NCBI GenBank assembly: GCA_907163375.1
Contig: CAJQUW010007783.1
Location: forward strand, 1 to 64,000
From: Prostheceraeus crozeri
Lineage: Eukaryota; Platyhelminthes; Polycladida; Euryleptidae
Length of the DNA stretch: 64,000 nucleotides
Direction of reading: 5' to 3'
In this document: piece after piece, positions 46,335 through 56,899 of the stretch
Layout: each line of letters begins with the position of its first letter
Numbering within the stretch: position 1 is the stretch's first letter
Notes under the pieces: generated by a model
Told to the model about the DNA's origin: nothing
Database searches by the model: none
What the model saw: only the letters and a program-made list of their open reading frames with translations
Translations under genes and position numbers: made by a program

Positions 46335-47929
46335 AGAGTCTGCGCTAATCAAAAGACTGTGTTCTACAATAAATAACATGGAGGAATGCACAGAATATCA
46401 ATCACTGATTTTTGAATTTTGATGTCTTCCTTTTCAACATTGTATCTGCTTGACAAGGCCGTCTTAGCGGTGAAAATTTGCAATAAAACATCACTTTGCC
46501 ACATTTTATTTTAGCAGCTTGGCTTAAAACCTTCAAATAAATATAACAAATTCTGCTTAAAATACAATTGCAACATCTTGCTGTACATATATATTTTCTA
46601 AACTGCCCTTGCGAAGGAGTGAAAATGATCAAATTTGATCAATTTATCTCTACATACCGTTACATCGTTTTTGCGATTTCACAAGTTACAAGCTTTCTTA
46701 AGATAGCGTAATTAAGAAGCTTTTAGATTAATAATGATATATTTCATTAGAAGAATATTACGTGGCATCCTGTGTAAACGCATGCTATGATTAGTTATTT
46801 TATTATTAAATTACATCACCAAAGTGCTTTTGCAGGTATTTGCTGTAACTTCAAGAGACTGTTGTTTCATTTATGTTGTCTAATTGGTCTCTGTCTTCGT
46901 TCTTTTTAGTCTAAGATGATTAAAACCAAATTAATTGGCTCTCCAGCATACTTTCTAAATATCATTTCAATACAGATATTTTGCTAAAAATAAGAATGTG
47001 AGCGCAAACTGAGAATTTTGTAATATATGAAGAATATTTGGCGATATCGCTACGATGGATGCCCTTCACGAGGTGCGCATATGATAACCAACGATTTTGC
47101 GGGATTGCAATTATTTCGAACTTGAATCATTCCGGATGAAACTTCAATAAAATACATGATTAAAATCAAACACATCAAAAAGGTACAATTTCAAATAATA
47201 TAGATATTGGTGAGAAACATATGCCAATATATTTCTACGACACAGGCATACATAATATGTATAATAGTGTGGCAGAAGTAGCGTGTATAAAAATTCGCTT
47301 GAATGGCTGTAATAGTTGAACCGGATGTGATATTTCTTCTGATATATTCCTATTTTCCTACAGATATGTTGAGCTTCGCTTCAACTAGCCGCCGCTTCCT
47401 TATTGCAATGTTCCATCTGTTATGAGAGAATCGACATAAAATTTCGTAGCACAGGACTTTATTAAAGCATTTTATCTCTCAACAGATTCAAACACCATGA
47501 TATATGTTTCGACTTATTGGACTTCATCAGTTATTGGCAGATTTGACCGAGTAACGTTGAAGCTAGAAGACTTGCAAACACGCCTTCCATCCACTTGCAT
47601 GCCATTTATCTTCAAAGTCGCTGGTTCAAACCTATACATCTGATGAAGCCCAACCGGTAGAAGCATGCCTCATAGTGATGACATCTGTTTCGATTGGGAA
47701 GTGCCAACGTCACTGATAGCTAGGCTATCTGGGAAAATATTAAGTAGCATAGGTTAGCTTTGCTCACACCCGATGCTGATGTTCAACTATCGTTGGTACT
47801 ACACGCAGATGGCTTGTCGTGTCGGTATAACCTGAAGATATACCGAAAGCTGAGTAAGGAAAGATAAATACGCGAATGCTTGCAAATTAATAAGTCATTT
47901 GACTTTTCATGCATTTATTTTGCCTGAAC

Positions 47930-48133
47930 TCCGAGGTCTCCGTGGCACGGTGGTTAAGTGCTTGGCCTAGCGATCTTTTGGTCCAGAGGTCGAGCCCCGA
48001 AGGTGTCATTGGAAGTCGGCAGGAAGGGCATCCGGACTAAAAGTACTACAACGCTCCATAAGTCTGACTATGTCAACACCGTCCAAGCCCCAAGCATGGG
48101 TAGTAGTGACGTAAAGGCTTCATGCTTTCATTA
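47930..48133 (+). mobile_element. SINE family V, copy 2 with 15-bp target duplication
   Basis: The best-bounded copy of the family. It lies between perfect 15-bp direct repeats TTATTTTGCCTGAAC at 47915-47929 and 48134-48148. The long duplication shows LINE-type target-primed insertion. The unit runs from TCCGAGGTCTCCGTGG to ...AAGGCTTCATGCTTTCATTA. The head has GTGGCACGGTGGTTAAGTGC (A box) and GGTCGAGCCCC (B box). The body TGTCATTGGAAGTC...CATCCGGACTAAAAGTAC matches the other copies. It defines the full family length as about 200 bp. Confidence 0.9.
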
Positions 48134-49477
48134 TTATTTTGCCTGAACGTTTTGTGGCTGCTTTCAAGCTCCTTCACCTGAAATGATTATTTCGATGGAA
48201 GCGCATTAATTAATTTATTTTAGCCAGAACACAGGTGATAATTAAGCATGGTAATGCAACGATTATCCTGATGCATCAACTGTATTTAAGCTATACTTTT
48301 CAAATGGATATTTTCCGTGTTGAGAAAGAGATATTCGTTTCAATATCTCAGTATTTTATGTCAATGCAAATAGTGACACAGAATCCATGCTAGTTCACTG
48401 AGGATGAAGTGAAAAATCTAAATCGATGCAAAAATCAATTATTGCGAAGTCACGACAATTTTCTCTAATAGATTCATTCTTATTTATTCTTTGTAGTGTT
48501 TCAGCCGAAGAATTCTGACAAATGCTCACCTTGTCCTCATGTCATCGAAAAATTTACATATTCGTGAGCTATTTGTAGACTTCCTGGTGATAAACCGATT
48601 AATTGAGTATTCATTACAGCTTCAGTTAGATCAAATCTGCACATTTAGCAAACAGAAAAATAATTTTATTGAATTATCAACGAAGATAATTGTAGAAAAT
48701 GATGACAGTAATTTCTAGTATGAAATTCTAACACATCTAAATTGTTTTCCAGAAGCATCTTTCGACGCACATGTATTTTCTCTGTTATATATATTCTCAA
48801 TGAATTTGATTTGCATTTGAAATGGCACTGTGCTCTTAAAATATCATAATTTATACCTTTGAGAAAGTATCACACTGATTGACATGGAAAATGATATGCA
48901 AATGTCTTCATGTCAAATGATGATTTAGCAAACGTTTCATGTTTTTCCATGTTGCAGTCGCAACTCAATTGTTTTGAAATGTTTGCATTCGAGGAAGAGT
49001 CCCTTTCAACGTTTCCAATGGAATATTTGTATTTTCATCGTTTCAATTTGATGAACTAATTCAATTATGTCATCATATCTACAGACTGTTGATAATCCGC
49101 ATTCTTTTCCAAAGCATGTGGTAGCGGATGTTGTCGAGAATTTGGCTGTGAAGAGCAAATTATTTCTCAAAGGAGAAATTTCCGGTGAATATAAGCGTCG
49201 AATTTGAGAAGAAGAACACACTCACGTTCTCGAGTTGTAATGATGCATAATAATCTATAATCTCCTCGCGAAATTAGTCGTCGATGAACTTACTGCGAAT
49301 ATTATTACAAATTACGTGTTCTATATTATTCACTTAATAGTCATGACTCAGTATGAGAAGGAAGTTTTCCAAGTTAATTTTACTTCGTTGTCGAATGTGA
49401 TGTGTGCAACAGTACTTACAGTAAAATCACCATCAAAGTTGAATGTGCTTTTTAGAGAATGTGAGTCATATTTACAC

Positions 49478-50077
49478 CAGGGGTGTGGAAGCAGAAGCGG
49501 AAGCGAATGCCCGACGATCGCTTCCGCTTCCGAAAGTATCATGATACTAATGACTGATGCAATTCGCGTGCCAGGGCGAGGCGAGGCACTTCTGACTTTT
49601 GACCTTAAGTCTTGATATGAGTTAAGTGTTAGTTGTCATATTTAGTGCTTCCCCTATTACACCTAATTACAAATTGGCACCTGTATTACTAAATGTTGTT
49701 GCTTCTAATTTTCTCATTATGATGAAAACGAAGGTGTATTATCTCAGAATACTGGCATGCGAAATCAGAAAACCTCAGTATCATCTTATCAATGGCAACT
49801 TTACACAATTCGGATTGTTGTGTCTTCATTGTAGCATTCTCAAACAGTTTCTTGGTCGTTTGATATTTTTTCACTACACACGTGTTGGGAAAATATGACG
49901 TTTTTATTTCACAATTTCCCAAAGTTTGAAATTTTTAGTAAATTTGAAAAATATTTGACTTTTTGGCAAGTCAAAAAAGCGCATGCAAGTCAGCTAGGGT
50001 TTACGACAGAAAGTTCATGGAGAATCGGAAGCGATGGAAGCGGAGGCGAATAAAAATCAATCGCTTCCGCAGCCCTG
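49478..50077. mobile_element. hAT-like non-autonomous element H3 (600 bp)
   Basis: The left end is CAGGGGTGTGGAAGCAGAAG and the right end inward is CAGGGCTGCGGAAGCGATTG. Octamers ATTTACAC (49470-49477) and ATTTACGC (50078-50085) agree at 7 of 8. Both subterminal regions repeat GGAAGCG or its inverse CGCTTCC several times. There is no transposase. Confidence 0.85.
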
Positions 50078-51078
50078 ATTTACGCTGTAAATAGAGTATA
50101 TAGATACTGACTTCCATCCTCAGTTGAAGAATGGGAACAAATGTGAATAGCTGCCATTTCATCCAACTTCAGGAATTATCAGGCCTAGTTCACACCTCAC
50201 AATTTCGACGCAACTCCCTATTTGAACTTGCAGCTTACGCGAAGTAATTTTGAGATACACTATTAACAGATACACTATTGAGATCTCTAGACAATTTTGA
50301 TGGATTCGTTAAATAATTGTCTGTCTCCTGCCCGAGGTGATTTTGATAAGCGGAGAGGTCTACTACATGACCATAACGTCAAAAGAAAATACACCAAATT
50401 ATGTGATATCTCACGCCAGTTTTTTACGTGATATATGCCGATTGTCATGCAATATATCAATAATCTTTAATAAGCAAGAATAATGCCGTAACGTTTTTTG
50501 CAAACACTACCTCATCGCCTGAAATTTTAAAATTTTCCGGGATCCCGGGAATAGCGGAGGGCCAAGGACAGCCATGCAACCCTCTCTCGGAAGAAATGCA
50601 AGAATCACAGTCGGTGGATTTTCTGCTTCTTTCAAAAAAATCTTTAAGAAAAACGGTGTGACTGATTATTCCTAATTATTTCCGTTTATGTACATATCGG
50701 CGTTTCTTGATAACTCTTTATCTTAATGTACTGTACAAAAGTATATTTCTCAATCCTTTGAATTATTTCTCGACAAAAATTGATTGTGAAATGATCCAGA
50801 AAAAAATTAGCACATGTGCGTAAACGTGTCAAGTAGTGTGAAAGACATGGTTCTGACTATTTTCAGTTCATCCCATCATTCAAGTTCTACTTTTTATCTG
50901 TAATTTGTTTTTGGCATTAAAGCTATCAGATAATTGAGATCATGACACGTTTATCTTTTACGACGATTCGGATCTTGTATTATTTGATAGCATCCAGTTA
51001 TTGAGTATGTATTGTTATCTCTGTTTCGCCAGCTATTCCCGCAATCTAATGACAAAATTGTTTCTTTTTGTATTTTAG

Positions 51079-51193
51079 GCTCCGATGTGACAACTCCGAC
51101 GGCGCCAGTTGCTGTGATCGAGCCCGCCTCAGTGAAGTTTCCTTTTAACAAGGTTTCAAGACATGTCTACTTTGAGTGTGTTTTCAACGCCAG
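51079..51193 (+). CDS. sdk: sidekick, exon 4 (start of Ig domain 3)
   Basis: A 115-nt exon from acceptor TATTTTAG (51078) to donor GTAAGATA (51194), entering in phase 1 and leaving in phase 2. It encodes SDVTTPTAPVAVIEPASVKFP...HVYFECVFNA and carries the B-strand cysteine of Ig3. The run ECVFNAR (the Arg completed by exon 5) parallels SDK ECVANARPL. The preceding Pro-rich IEP/IIP segment also matches the linker of SDK as I recall it. Ig3 is split between this exon and the next. Confidence 0.85.
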
Positions 51194-53066
51194 GTAAGAT
51201 ACTGCTTCTTGCCGATCAACAGCCATTCAATGACATCTATCCATTTTAAGATGCTAGCTGTATAGATTTGAATTCCATCTTGCTGTCGTAGATTTTATTA
51301 GACTTTTTATCTCTCTTTGAGACTGTATCTCATTTTCTTACTTCTTAAATCTCTTGTGTTCGGTGACTGTATTTGGTGTGTACAAAGTATACCTCGATAA
51401 GCAACGCTCAGACGAAAGTTAATTTGCGAACTACTATGTGTTGTACCAACAGAGTTCCCGATACAGAAACATCACGCCTTTGATATTGAGTGTGTTTACA
51501 GATTGTAAGAGTTAGGAAAGGATACAGAGAAGCTATTGAAGTACTGCACTCTGAATAGCGTTTTCTAAGACATAATGGAAGATCAAAGACGTAATGGGAT
51601 TGAAGTATAACAAAACGCAGTCGAGAGCACTCTTCTTTATAGATAGAACAGGTAGCGATCAATATCTTACAAATATTACAAAGTGTTGTTTGTAAGGAAA
51701 TTGTGTTTTAAGCCGCAGTGGGAATTAATGCAAAAGCAATTGTGTTGAAGACGTACCTATGCATTCGACGAGCATTCCCTGAATAATTGAAAATAAGAGG
51801 CTTTTCTATTTATTGTACAATTGTTTCAGAATGTGAATCCTCCGTCCCTACGATCTCTCTTGCTATCAACAATGGTACAGTCAACATATCGAATCAACTG
51901 AGACACGACAATTGCGCTATCAGTTTTGTGCTTTTTAATGAGACGGACATGTGACTCATTATTCAACCATTGTTAACAAGTTTCTTTGATTTTTGCTTCG
52001 AAATCGTAGTTCATGTGAACGTATATCACCATAGGTACCAAATAAAAGCGAATGTGGACGAAGGCAATTTAGAATTTTCTAGCAGTCGATTGCACTTTTC
52101 TAAGTTATTATCTCACTAGCTTCTTATATTTATATTTTCATATTGCATGGTATGCAGCAGGGATGCGGAGTCCTATCATTTTGATAATTGTTGCATCAAT
52201 TATCGATTATTTTCGATGAAAGTTTATCAAATGTCGCTTTCAGTTGGATGCATACGACTCTGCTCCTCCCATCTTGTTGATGTGTGCTTCACACGGTTTT
52301 TCTCCAGTCTCTACCAGGCAGGAAAATCCCCATCCTTCTCCAAAAAATATGATTTCACTTTCGATTTTAATATGCACTTTAGAGGAGCCGTTACACACGA
52401 TTAACGTGAGGACAAGAAGTAATGTTCTCAAACATACTCGTATTTCATTTTTGTCTCTGATGTGACCTTTGGTGCGTAGGTGTGATCGAGGCTAGGAAGG
52501 CTTGTCTTCTCTATTAAATCACCGAGTGAAAAAACAATCCTTTATTCACTATCACGGTTCATTCCCTCAACTATTACAAGCTTTGCATCCAACAGTGTCT
52601 CTGTACTTTTGTTTGACGGAGAAAGTTGACATCAAGACAGTGACATCTATATTCACGAGAGTAAATAATTTGTTTGTATTATATTTCGGGTCTAGCTATA
52701 GGCCGGAGTCCGGAGTCCTATCAGTTGATAGAACTCCGACTCCAGCAAAAATGATAGGACTCCGGGACTCCGACTCCGCATCCCTGGTATGCAGGCGAAT
52801 CGATGCACTATATACGAGTAGTTACAGACCGTCATTTTTCGATCAAATAGGGTCACATTTTCCAATAAGGTCATATTGACATTATTCAATAACACAAAAA
52901 GCTTCAGCAATTAGTTCTCAAAAGTACGGAACAAAGGAATTAAAGCATATTTCTGCCTTTTAAAATTGGTGGCCCTCTATCCCAACTTGATTGCCCTCCA
53001 CTGGCCGCTAAGATTTTTAAATTTGATGACGGTCATGCATAGCAATTGAAGTAAATTTTATTTCAG
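51194..53066 (+). other. sdk: sdk intron 4 (1.9 kb)
   Basis: Donor GTAAGA, acceptor ATTTTATTTCAG. It contains the hAT-like element at 52158-52786. The rest (51194-52149, 52795-53066) is AT-rich with no recognisable feature. Confidence 0.7.
52158..52786. mobile_element. hAT-like non-autonomous element H4 (629 bp, perfect TSD)
   Basis: The left end is CAGGGATGCGGAGTCCTATC and the right end inward is CAGGGATGCGGAGTCGGAGT. Octamers GTATGCAG at 52150-52157 and 52787-52794 are identical. The right subterminal region repeats GGAGTCC/GGACTCC about six times together with CTATCA, and the left carries one copy. There is no transposase. The perfect duplication and 11-bp identical termini suggest the youngest of the four hAT-like elements here. 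Confidence 0.9.
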
Positions 53067-53456
53067 ACCACTGGCAAATCTTCGAATACTTTGGTATCAT
53101 CGAACCACTACACTATCTGGAGATACAGTTCGAACGGCAATTCGCAATACGCTCCATTCTTCACTTAGCAACTACAATCGGACACTGAAAATCGTGAATG
53201 TAGAGGTGACAGACGCCGGCACGTATGAATGTGAGGCGCATCTCGGCTCCTATCCTGTAGTCACTAAGTCAGCAACGCTGACATATCAATACAAAGCCAA
53301 GATCATTCGCAGAGCTGCCACTGACCTGTCCGTGAATTACGGCGATCGGAAAGAGCTGACATGCGGGGCTGACGGCATTCCACGCCCAACTATTCATTGG
53401 TACCGCAATGCTGTGCTCCTGGGAACCTCAACCGGAATGCAACCTGGCGTGACTCG
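53067..53456 (+). CDS. sdk: sidekick, exon 5 (rest of Ig3, most of Ig4)
   Basis: A 390-nt exon from acceptor TTTCAG (53066) to donor GTAAGTGC (53457), phase 2 at both ends. It encodes PLANLRILWYHRTTTLSG...LKIVNVEVTDAGTYECEAHL, the end of Ig3 with the C-strand tryptophan and the DAGTYEC F-strand motif. It continues with Ig4: DLSVNYGDRKELTCGADGIP (B-strand cysteine) and RPTIHWYRNAVLLG (core tryptophan), stopping before the F-strand cysteine. Order and spacing match SDK (ECEAVL; CQAKGVPPPSITWYKDA). The second Ig4 cysteine must be in an exon beyond this one; none is visible up to 64000. Confidence 0.88.
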
Positions 53457-53470
53457 GTAAGTGCAATTTT

Positions 53471-53585
53471 CAATGACAATGGAAGACATGCATAAACGTT
53501 AGACCAAATTACCATGCACAAGATGTGCGCCTGATATGAGAGCTATCGTGATCTATCTCTCTGATCAACTGAGTGCGATTACATT
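53471..53585 (-). mobile_element. Diverged SINE (same family as 60808-60930)
   Basis: The block ACGTTAGACCAAATTACCAT with following GCACAAGATGTGCGCC matches the tail of the SINE at 60808-60858 (ACGTTGGATCAAACTGCCAT...CCAACGATGTG). On the minus strand a head-like CACTCAGTTGATCAGAG corresponds to an A box. The B box is not preserved, so this is an old copy just outside the mariner insertion. Confidence 0.4.
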
Positions 53586-53619
53586 CTTGGCATTCTCTCA
53601 TGCATTTGCTGGAGAAATA

Positions 53620-55357
53620 CGTGGTGTGATCCAAAATGTCCCGGACTAACCTACTTGCAGATAACCTGTGATAACGAATACTACTTCAGATGTAAATTTA
53701 GGTCTTTAAGGCATGAGAAATATGGTCGCCGAAATTTTTCCGGTCAGTTTTCTATTTTTAAAAAATATTTTTACATTTTAACATGAATTTCTGTATTTTC
53801 TGAATTGATCGAGATCCGATTTGTCTTATTGTTATAGTTAGATTGATTTTGATTTGTACCTTATTTGACGGATATCTTTGCCATGAATATTGCACGTCTT
53901 TTGTTAATTGCTTCATGTGTTACGATATCAATCAGTGAAGTTCATTCAGCACGCATTCATTAAGAAATCCGTGTCAACGATGGTTCTTTGTTCTATCAGT
54001 TTTCATGATGGATGTGACAAGCGTGTCTTCAGTCGAATATCGCAGTGTGATACGATACCTCCTGATCCGCGGCTTCGCTAATGGTGACATTCTAAAGGAA
54101 TTAAGCCTGGCATATGGAAGCAAAGCTCCATCGAGAACTACTGCTTATTTCTGGATAAGCGAATTTAAACGCGGAAGACAATCTGTGGAGCAAGATTTTT
54201 CAACTGTTGGTCGGCCGCAGGAGATTCCGGAAGAGAAATCGAGTCAGTGCGATGAAGTGATTACAGCACACAGAAGGATAACCATCCGTGAGTTGTCAAG
54301 AGAGTTGCGAATCAGTTATCACTCCTGTCATGACATCATCGAAAGACTTGGATATCGCAAACTGGCATCACGTTTCGTACCGAAGTTTCTGTCACCTGAA
54401 ATGAAGGAGAACAGACTTCTGGCGGCACAGTCAAATTTGGATCTCCTCGAAATGCACGGAGATCAGTTTCTGAACTGCATCCTTACAGAGGATGAAACAC
54501 CTTTAAGTTTGTATCTGCCTCAAAGTAAGCGAGAATCTGCAGAGTGGCGAAAATCAGGCGAGTCTGCCCCTTTGAAAATGCGATCCGGAACATCACATCG
54601 CCGGTCGTTGATGCTGACGGTCTTTTGGAACGCTTCGGGAATCCAACTGGTTGACTTTGCGGATAAAGGAGTAAGAATCAATAGCGAATATTATTCCAAT
54701 CTGTTATCTGAAGCGAGGAAGAAAATAAGAAAGCCACGAAACATTCCCCTCTACTTGCTTCATGACAATGCTCCGATTCACACCTCGCAGGAGACAACCA
54801 ATGCCTTAACGAGAAACGGATTTCAACTATTGAGCCATCCTCCTTATTCACCTGACTTGGCCCCAAGTGACTTCTATCTGTTTAGATTCCTCAAAAAGCA
54901 TCTTCGTGGACACCATTTTGAATCGCCAGTTGAACTGCGGGATGCAGTTACTGAGTTTTTTGATTCTTTGACACCGGAATTTTTTCATAAAGCTTTTTGT
55001 GAATTGAGACTTCGTTGGCAAAAAGTGACGAATGCTAACGGCTCATACATTGAAAAGTAAACTGTTTTCTGGAACAAAACATTTGTTTTTCCGTTAATTA
55101 TTAGTCAGGTTATTAGTGATAGCTTAACTGTCAAGTTAATCTAAATATATTAATTCTAAATCGCTAGAATTTATAGGAAAATCTTGAAATTCAGACAAAA
55201 ATGTTTGAAAATTTTGAAAAAATAGAAAACTGACCGGAAAAATTTCGGCAACCATATTTCTCATGCCTTAAAGACCTAAATTTACATCTGAAGTAGTATT
55301 CGTTATCACAGGTTATCTGCAAGTAGGTTAGTCCGGGACATTTTGGATCACACCACG
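53620..55357 (+). mobile_element. Full-length mariner transposon with 140-bp TIRs (1738 bp)
   Basis: The inverted repeats at 53620-53759 and 55218-55357 start CGTGGTGTGATCCAAAATGT and match over 140 bp with a single mismatch. The TA target dinucleotide flanks both ends (53618-53619, 55358-55359). The element encodes an uninterrupted DD34D transposase. Mariner TIRs are usually nearer 30 bp, so these are long for the family. Near-identical ends and an open frame indicate a recent insertion that may still be active. It sits in sdk intron 5, 163 bp after exon 5 and in the same strand orientation as the gene. Confidence 0.95.
54005..55060 (+). CDS. mariner transposase, DD34D, open frame
   Basis: The protein has 351 residues, against about 345 for a typical mariner. 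The N-terminal part (residues about 8-125) holds two helix-turn-helix segments: EYRSVIRYLLIRGFANGDIL...YFWISEFKRGR with the linker VGRPQEIPEE, then ITIRELSRELRISYHSCHDI. RFVPKFLSPEMK stands where WVPHxLT is usual. The catalytic triad is D163 (LTEDET), D254 (LHDNAPIHTS) and D289 (YSPDLAPSDF), with 34 residues between the last two, the mariner DD34D spacing. It should cut and paste the element between TA dinucleotides. ATG at 54005 is followed at once by a second ATG; either could serve. No frameshift or premature stop is seen. Confidence 0.95.
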   Translation: MMDVTSVSSVEYRSVIRYLLIRGFANGDILKELSLAYGSKAPSRTTAYFWISEFKRGRQSVEQDFSTVGRPQEIPEEKSSQCDEVITAHRRITIRELSRELRISYHSCHDIIERLGYRKLASRFVPKFLSPEMKENRLLAAQSNLDLLEMHGDQFLNCILTEDETPLSLYLPQSKRESAEWRKSGESAPLKMRSGTSHRRSLMLTVFWNASGIQLVDFADKGVRINSEYYSNLLSEARKKIRKPRNIPLYLLHDNAPIHTSQETTNALTRNGFQLLSHPPYSPDLAPSDFYLFRFLKKHLRGHHFESPVELRDAVTEFFDSLTPEFFHKAFCELRLRWQKVTNANGSYIEK

Positions 55358-55368
55358 TATCTTTATTC

Positions 55369-55600
55369 AGGTGGTAGAATAGCTCAGTTTGCGAAGAGCC
55401 GCTTCTTAGTGCTTAAGTGCAGACGGTTCAGAGCTCGAGTCTGACCACCTCGAGAGATGCTACCGCACTCACTAGATGCTACTAGCACTAACCTGTTGAG
55501 AATTATGAAGGCTTTCTCACTCCCAGCTTGTCTGAATGGCTTCGTACAGATTTCGAGATTGGCTGCAAAGTAGAGGTACCAAGGTATTTACTTCAAGAGG
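55369..55600 (+). mobile_element. tRNA-like SINE, third family
   Basis: The head GGTGGTAGAATAGCTCAGTT carries an A-box-like TAGCTCAGTTTGCG, and GAGCTCGAGTCTG is a B-box-like block. The ends GGTGGT and ACCACC could pair as an acceptor stem. The anticodon arm does not form the usual 5-bp stem, so a working tRNA is unlikely. A body of unknown type follows to about 55600. It lies immediately right of the mariner element. Confidence 0.45.
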
Positions 55601-56589
55601 TAATTATACATAACCAAGTGACTTAGCGGACAGTCTCAAGGAAGTTGGGTGCCATTATATTTACCTGTAGAAGTGCTATCACGGCCATCATTTCTCATAC
55701 TAAGTAACATTTATTTGTATTATAAATTTACACAGGATAGCAATGCTTATATAATTTTGACTGAAATTCTTTGTCTACTTTACGAATTGTAATAATTGAA
55801 TAGAATAAAACTTTCATCGATTTGGGACTGAGTTTTAAGTTTTGTATCTGAAGTAAAGTCAATGCTGTTTTGACGCTTGCTCGATCTATGTGGATGATTT
55901 GTTTTGACGACTAAGGATGGATGAGCTATTAGGATCTATGATCACAAGTGTTCATGAAAGTGAGCGAAATATAGTAATCATCGATCTCTTGTTGTCGACT
56001 AGATTTTGAAGCATTGAATACCAGTCTTTCTCCTCAAAAATAATGTATTACAATCATTTTTATTCCGTGACAGAATTTTAATTCTTTTCTCAGTGACAAG
56101 ATGTTAACATGCAATCCATATCCCTGAGTGACTTTCCAAGTATTCATCTATCGGAAGCATTTGTCTCTATTTTCAACTATTCTTTATAATAATTCAAATT
56201 TGATGTTCATGCAAGCGTCAATCCAAGATTTTGTGTCTAAAGTTAGTTGAAAAGACCTCATGTACGAGCACATCATTCATAAGGAAACTCGTGGCACTTG
56301 GTTATGAAATGCAGATCTTTCCATAGTTTTCTCCATTATCAGCAAACTTCGCATAAATTAGCATTCACAGGCATAACTTTGACGGCAAATGATTTAACGC
56401 AGCATGTGCTGGTAATCTGTTTCTTCATGTAAAGTTAATAGAGACTGAAATGACATAACTGATTTCCGCCTGCATGAATATGTGTTGAAAATAGACATGA
56501 GTTCTTAACCTTAACTTTTTACTTCTGGTAATTAGACAATGAGAATGTGTTCTATTTGTCCTGCATGAATCAATTATAATGATCAAAGT
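55600..56589. other. AT-rich stretch in presumed sdk intron 5, nothing recognised
   Basis: No exon with Ig or fibronectin III character and no repeat recognised. Short frames only. Confidence 0.4.
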
Positions 56590-56895
56590 ATTGTCCATAG
56601 AATTAAATATTTTGTTTATCTGCTTCGGTTTGCTAGAAGTGTGATTAATACGAAATTGACGGCACATCGCGGAACTTAATAAGTGGGCAAAAAGGAATTC
56701 CTAATACCATACAGAGATAGGAAAAAGTCGTGCGTCGCTTGCGGATTAACGTGAGTTCCAGCAAAGTGCTTCGATTGCCACAATTCCTTCAGATTCGAAG
56801 AATTCAGATCATTGCACACAAGTTTTCTCCATAATGTTGGCCCTACCGATCATTATTGAATAAAAAAGTAGCAGGCGTACGAAAATTAGTTCACT
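56590..56895 (+). repeat. Dispersed repeat, copy 2 (pair with 14795-15075)
   Basis: Direct-orientation relative of 14795-15075. Both share GATTCGAAGAATTCAGATCA and several flanking blocks over about 290 bp, with substitutions and small indels. The class is unknown. Confidence 0.65.
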
Positions 56896-56899
56896 TGAT

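Larger units (their letters stand above)
35327..51078 (+). other. sdk: sdk intron 3 (15.8 kb)
   Basis: Donor GTAAGT, acceptor TTTTTGTATTTTAG. It holds MITE copy E, foldback repeats, two SINEs, a tandem repeat and two hAT-like elements, listed separately. In the remaining parts (36480-38270, 38390-43320, 43810-45350, 46345-47910, 48150-49470, 50090-51078) I see AT-rich sequence only, with no recognisable exon. Short (TAGA)- or (CAGA)-type runs such as 37770-37785 are too short to list. Confidence 0.6.

Noticed and set aside
50535-50551. Small palindrome TTCCGGGATCCCGGGAA
   Set aside because: Only 17 bp and not repeated; no other feature supports a function.
55369-55448. Functional tRNA gene
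   Set aside because: The acceptor ends can pair, but the anticodon arm does not form a normal stem and the B box is poor; more likely a SINE head.
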